In this document: in pieces, positions 6,529 through 8,516 of the stretch
Layout: every line of letters starts with the position of its first letter
Numbering within the stretch: the first letter of the stretch is position 1
From: Candidatus Eisenbergiella stercorigallinarum
Lineage (GTDB): Bacteria > Bacillota > Clostridia > Lachnospirales > Lachnospiraceae
Direction: 5' to 3'
Assembly: GCA_019120525.1 (NCBI GenBank)
Contig: DWUW01000243.1
Location: forward strand, 1 to 8,516
DNA length: 8,516 nucleotides
Program-made: the position numbers and the translations under genes
The notes under the pieces: generated by a model
What the model was told of the DNA's origin: nothing
The model's input: the letters and a program-made list of their open reading frames with translations, nothing else
The model's database searches: none

Positions 6529-6558
6529 ATTATAACAGAGATTTTTCGCCGGAAACAA
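6529..6558 (-). promoter_or_regulatory. Promoter of the ABC exporter genes
   Basis: On the minus strand TTGTTT (6553-6558) is followed after 18 bp by a perfect TATAAT (6529-6534). The predicted start near 6522 leaves only about 15 nt of leader, nearly all of it the AGGAGG ribosome site. The -35 is weak (TTG only), as expected for a promoter that needs an activator; the candidate LytTR sites sit a few bases upstream. Confidence 0.65.
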
Positions 6559-6587
6559 AAAGTGCACGAACGGACAAATTCGTGCAC
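6553..6587 (-). terminator. Intrinsic terminator after the kinase gene
   Basis: On the minus strand GTGCACGAA (6579-6587) pairs perfectly with TTCGTGCAC (6562-6570) across an 8-nt loop. It is followed at once by TTTTTGTTT (to 6553). The stem starts nine bases past the kinase stop, where a terminator of the regulatory transcript is expected. The T-tract is the same DNA as the -35 of the ABC promoter, so read-through and new initiation are physically linked. Confidence 0.68.
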
Positions 6588-6594
6588 AAACTGC
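6566..6594 (-). promoter_or_regulatory. Candidate LytTR binding site (two direct half-sites)
   Basis: The known LytTR consensus, as I recall it, is two direct repeats of [TA][AC][CA]GTTN[AG][TG] about 12-13 bp apart. On the minus strand TCCGTTCGT (6566-6574) fits at all nine positions and GCAGTTTGT (6586-6594) fits at eight. Start-to-start distance is 20 bp, one or two short of the usual value. The pair lies directly upstream of the ABC -35 and downstream of genes for a LytTR regulator and its kinase, the expected place for an activator site. The overlap with the terminator stem means part of the match could come from the hairpin sequence. Confidence 0.4.
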
Positions 6595-6595
6595 C

Positions 6596-7327
6596 TCACA
6601 GGGGAAGAAGAACCTCTGTTGCGAAAACGCCAGGCTCATTTTTCCGGTTGAGATATCCTCCATATTTGGAAACCACCCGTTCGATCCGTTTCAGGCCGTG
6701 TCCGTGGTTTCCCGTTTTCTCAGAAGCTCCTTCTTTCACGTAGGCCTCCGGCGGTTTCCTTACCGTATCCGCCGTGGCGTTCATCACGCTGATATAAAGC
6801 TGCCCCTTCAGCACGCCGATATAAAGGCGGATGAACCGTCCCGCCGTATCGTCCACCTTCCCGCAGGCCTCCATGGCGTTGTCCAGCAGGTTCCCGATCA
6901 CCACGCACAGGTCGATGTCGCTGACTGTCAGCTTCTCCGGCACCTCCACCCGCTGCTTCACCCGGATTTCCCGGCTGAGCGCCAGGGTCAGCTTGGCGTT
7001 CAGGATCGCGTCCAGATTTACGTTGCCGGATTCGACCATCGGCCGGATTTCATCCAGATCCGTTTCCAGCCGGTCCAGATATTCCCGCGCCTCGGCCAGC
7101 TTCTCCTCCGCCAGATAGGCCTTCAGCGTCTGCAGATGGCTGTGGTAGTCGTGCCGCCAGCCGCGCATCCTGGCATAGATGGAGCGGACCTCTTCCACAT
7201 TCCGGCTTAAAAGCCGGCCCTGCCAGACAAGCGTCCTTCGTTCCAGCAGATACCGGAAAAGCCAGACCAGTATGAATAACAGGAGCAGGATGCCCGCGGC
7301 TCCTGCTGCCAGCCAGATAATGAACAT
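6596..7327 (-). CDS. GHKL-type sensor histidine kinase (AgrC/ComD-like catalytic core, single membrane segment)
   Basis: The 243-residue protein begins with one membrane helix (about 2-25, MFIIWLAAGAAGILLLLF), followed by a dimerisation helix. The H-box RHDYHSHLQTL (58-68) has the likely phospho-acceptor His59. The ATPase domain of the HATPase_c_5 type has an N-box (VVIGNLLDNAMEAC, 142-155; Asn146, Asn150) and a G-box (GNHGHGLKRI, 206-215). Most AgrC-like kinases have five to seven membrane segments that bind a peptide; here there is one and almost no extracellular loop. Input may therefore come through the membrane, from a partner such as the exporter, or from the cytoplasm. The family's usual HDxxNH reads HDYHSH, with Ser for Asn. 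ATG at 7327 is preferred over an in-frame TTG at 7363 because GAGGGGAG lies seven bases before the ATG. It follows the response regulator by 45 bp and should phosphorylate it. Confidence 0.85.
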   Translation of the reverse strand: MFIIWLAAGAAGILLLLFILVWLFRYLLERRTLVWQGRLLSRNVEEVRSIYARMRGWRHDYHSHLQTLKAYLAEEKLAEAREYLDRLETDLDEIRPMVESGNVNLDAILNAKLTLALSREIRVKQRVEVPEKLTVSDIDLCVVIGNLLDNAMEACGKVDDTAGRFIRLYIGVLKGQLYISVMNATADTVRKPPEAYVKEGASEKTGNHGHGLKRIERVVSKYGGYLNRKNEPGVFATEVLLPL

Positions 7328-7334
7328 ATCTTTT

Positions 7335-7342
7335 CTCCCCTC
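7335..7342 (-). promoter_or_regulatory. Ribosome site that sets the kinase start
   Basis: GAGGGGAG on the minus strand lies seven bases before ATG 7327. The alternative TTG at 7363 has only AGGAAG two bases away, too close for normal initiation. This favours the shorter 243-residue kinase. Confidence 0.65.
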
Positions 7343-7372
7343 AAAATACGGCGTTTTCTGCAAAACTTCCTG

Positions 7373-8245
7373 TCAGCAAAAGGGATCCCGTTTTCTGTAA
7401 TACCGCAGGAACGCCTCGTTTGCTTCCTGATAAGCGCTCCGGCTCAGCGGAAGCTCCATCCCCTCATCCAGAAAACAGCTTTTCCTCGTGAGCCTGCTTA
7501 CGTGCATCAGATTTACGCAGAAGCTCCGGTGGATCCTCACAAAGGCTTCCGCCGGAAGCTCCGCCAGGACGGCGGAGAAAGACTGCTTCCATTCCAGCGT
7601 TTCTCCGGATGGCTGATGCAGCCTCACATAATGCCCCACCGCCTCCAGATACAGGATCCGCGAAAGCTCCATCCGCCGGTGCTCTCCCGCTACGGGAAGC
7701 ACCAGCCAGGCCGGTTCCTCCCGTTTCCTTTCCTGAAGCAGATCCAGGACCGGAAAAAGCGTCTCCTTTGTCACCGGCTTCATCAGATACCGGACGGCAT
7801 TCACCTCATAGCCCTGAAACACATACTCCCGAAGATTGGAAAGAAAGACGATGGCGATGTCCTTGTCCGCTCTTCGGATCCTTTTCGCCAGCTCCATGCC
7901 GTTCATCCTGCGGGCAGCATGGCCTTCCTCTGCTGCCGTCCCGCACTCCGTCTTCCGGCCGTCGGCCTTCTCCTCCGTCCTGTCATTCCCTGTCCGTACT
8001 TCCTGCCCCATATAGATATCCAAAATCAGCAGGTCATAAGGGAAGGGGCTGTTTCCGTACCCAGGACGCACAGACATATCTGATACAGACATATCATGCG
8101 TGAACAAAAATTCTTCCGCACTCCCGAAGCAGGCAAGCGTATAACCAATGCCCTTCTCTACCCGATATGCTTCAAGCACCATTTTCAGGTACCAGGCCTG
8201 TTCTTCTTCGTCCTCCAGACAGGCGATCCGAAGTTCTTTCTTCAT
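7373..8245 (-). CDS. LytTR-family response regulator with an enlarged receiver domain
   Basis: The 290-residue protein has a receiver domain (about 1-172) and a LytTR DNA-binding domain (about 180-283). Receiver residues are all present: Glu11/Asp12, phospho-acceptor Asp76 in LLILDIYM, Ser136 in IVFLS, and Lys156 in YLMKP. LytTR hallmarks include ILYLEAVGHYVRLH (197-210), FVRIHRSFCVNL (235-246) and LPLSRSAYQEANEAF (265-279). It is about 40-50 residues longer than typical AgrA/LytR-type regulators. The extra length lies in two places: around 50-69, including a DMSV-S-DMSV repeat, and about 80-113, a hydrophilic stretch between DIYM and MNGMELA. ATG at 8243-8245 overlaps the XRE gene stop by ATGA, with AAGGAA eight bases upstream, so the two are translationally coupled. 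It probably activates the ABC promoter at 6529-6558 when phosphorylated by the adjacent kinase, and may also regulate its own operon, whose promoter is off the window. Confidence 0.88.
   Translation of the reverse strand: MKKELRIACLEDEEEQAWYLKMVLEAYRVEKGIGYTLACFGSAEEFLFTHDMSVSDMSVRPGYGNSPFPYDLLILDIYMGQEVRTGNDRTEEKADGRKTECGTAAEEGHAARRMNGMELAKRIRRADKDIAIVFLSNLREYVFQGYEVNAVRYLMKPVTKETLFPVLDLLQERKREEPAWLVLPVAGEHRRMELSRILYLEAVGHYVRLHQPSGETLEWKQSFSAVLAELPAEAFVRIHRSFCVNLMHVSRLTRKSCFLDEGMELPLSRSAYQEANEAFLRYYRKRDPFC
7907..8008 (-). other. Insertion after the phospho-acceptor aspartate of the response regulator
   Basis: This DNA encodes residues about 80-113, between LLILDIYM and MNGMELAKRI. In usual LytTR regulators those two motifs are almost adjacent (DIYM.GMNGMELA). 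The inserted residues are strongly hydrophilic, rich in Glu, Arg, Gly, Thr and Ala, with no membrane or coiled-coil pattern. They enlarge the beta3-alpha3 loop beside the phosphorylation site. The frame is intact on both sides. Confidence 0.7.
8070..8095 (-). repeat. 15-bp tandem duplication inside the response regulator gene
   Basis: ACAGACATATC occurs at 8070-8080 and again at 8085-8095, a 15-bp period. It encodes the DMSV-S-DMSV repeat (residues 51-59). This looks like a slippage duplication that kept the reading frame in the loop before the third beta strand of the receiver. Confidence 0.7.
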
Positions 8246-8516
8246 ATGCCGTTTTCCTTCGCCTTCAGCTGCAGCTGCAGCGTCATTCCCAGCGCCGCCG
8301 CGATCCGCACCATCAGTTCCAGAGACGGATTATAGCTGCCGCTTTCAAATCTTGTGATATTGCTCCTTGGGATTCCCGTTCTCCGGGCAAGTTCCGCCTG
8401 CGTGATGCCCTGCGTTTTCCTGCACTGCACATACTGCTCTATGACGGACTGCCTGGCGCTTTTCTGCTCCACCTCTATGAAGATCCTCTGCCCGTCCGCC
8501 ATATAAATGTACTCCA
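8242..8516 (-). CDS. XRE/Cro-type helix-turn-helix regulator, antitoxin-like; start probably just beyond the right edge
   Basis: The visible protein is a small helix-turn-helix regulator. The DNA-binding part is ITQAELARRTGIPRSNITRFESG (33-55, counting from ATG 8502), followed by the helices NPSLELMVRIAAALGMTLQLQL typical of HigA-like antitoxins and other XRE proteins. The first ATG in the window is at 8502, giving 86 residues. The frame stays open upstream to the edge (EYIY before that Met), and EYIYMADGQRIFIEVE reads like a strand-turn-strand. The last two bases are TG in frame, so one more base (A) would create ATG GAG TAC. The true start is therefore probably at 8517. The alternative is that this GGAG is the ribosome site for ATG 8502. 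Its stop overlaps the response-regulator start (ATGA). It could be a local repressor of the operon or the antitoxin of a pair whose toxin lies outside the window. Confidence 0.8.
   Translation of the reverse strand, partial: EYIYMADGQRIFIEVEQKSARQSVIEQYVQCRKTQGITQAELARRTGIPRSNITRFESGSYNPSLELMVRIAAALGMTLQLQLKAKENGI

Noticed and set aside
6508..6663. N-terminal extension of the first ABC protein to 6663
   Set aside because: It would run over the promoter, terminator and kinase stop; the ideal AGGAGG site points to ATG 6507.
7328..7363. Longer kinase starting at TTG 7363
   Set aside because: The ribosome site is too close (two bases), whereas ATG 7327 has GAGGGGAG at a good distance.

Overview
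The window most resembles a gut-type member of the Firmicutes, probably Lachnospiraceae or a related Clostridia. This is inferred from the moderately GC-rich coding DNA, strong AGGAGG-type ribosome sites, a LytTR/GHKL two-component pair, an Rpn/PD-(D/E)XK_2 'transposase' protein with GREEG repeats, and paired half-size ABC exporters. No rRNA, tRNA, CRISPR array or insertion sequence was seen.

Layout, left to right. (1) 1-276 (minus) is the start of an unidentified gene that runs off the left edge. (2) 277-724 is a mostly non-coding gap with two candidate minus-strand promoters, an inverted-repeat cluster and one doubtful small ORF. (3) 725-1621 (minus) is an intact Rpn-family PD-(D/E)XK nuclease gene. 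(4) 1622-2267 is an AT-richer gap. It holds a perfect 10-bp inverted repeat and four hairpin-forming repeats at about 52-bp period. (5) 2359-2808 (plus) is a monocistronic GNAT acetyltransferase with a clear sigma-70-type promoter. (6) 2862-8516 (minus) is a five-gene block, read right to left: XRE regulator, LytTR response regulator, GHKL histidine kinase, then two ABC exporter half-transporters.

The five-gene block is the functional core. The XRE gene and the response regulator overlap by ATGA, and the kinase follows closely, so these three probably form one transcript. That transcript appears to end at a hairpin plus T-tract just after the kinase. A new promoter follows at once and drives the two ABC genes, which overlap by 14 bp and probably form a heterodimeric exporter. 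Two LytTR-like half-sites lie immediately upstream of the ABC promoter -35 and overlap the terminator hairpin. The simplest model is that the kinase and regulator sense an unknown signal (peptide, antimicrobial or envelope stress) and switch on the exporter. No signal or substrate peptide gene is visible in the window.

The most unusual features are the tandem hairpin array (1972-2165), which shows a compensatory base-pair change between units, the overlapping terminator/operator/promoter at 6529-6594, and a response regulator whose receiver domain carries two insertions, one directly after the phospho-acceptor aspartate.
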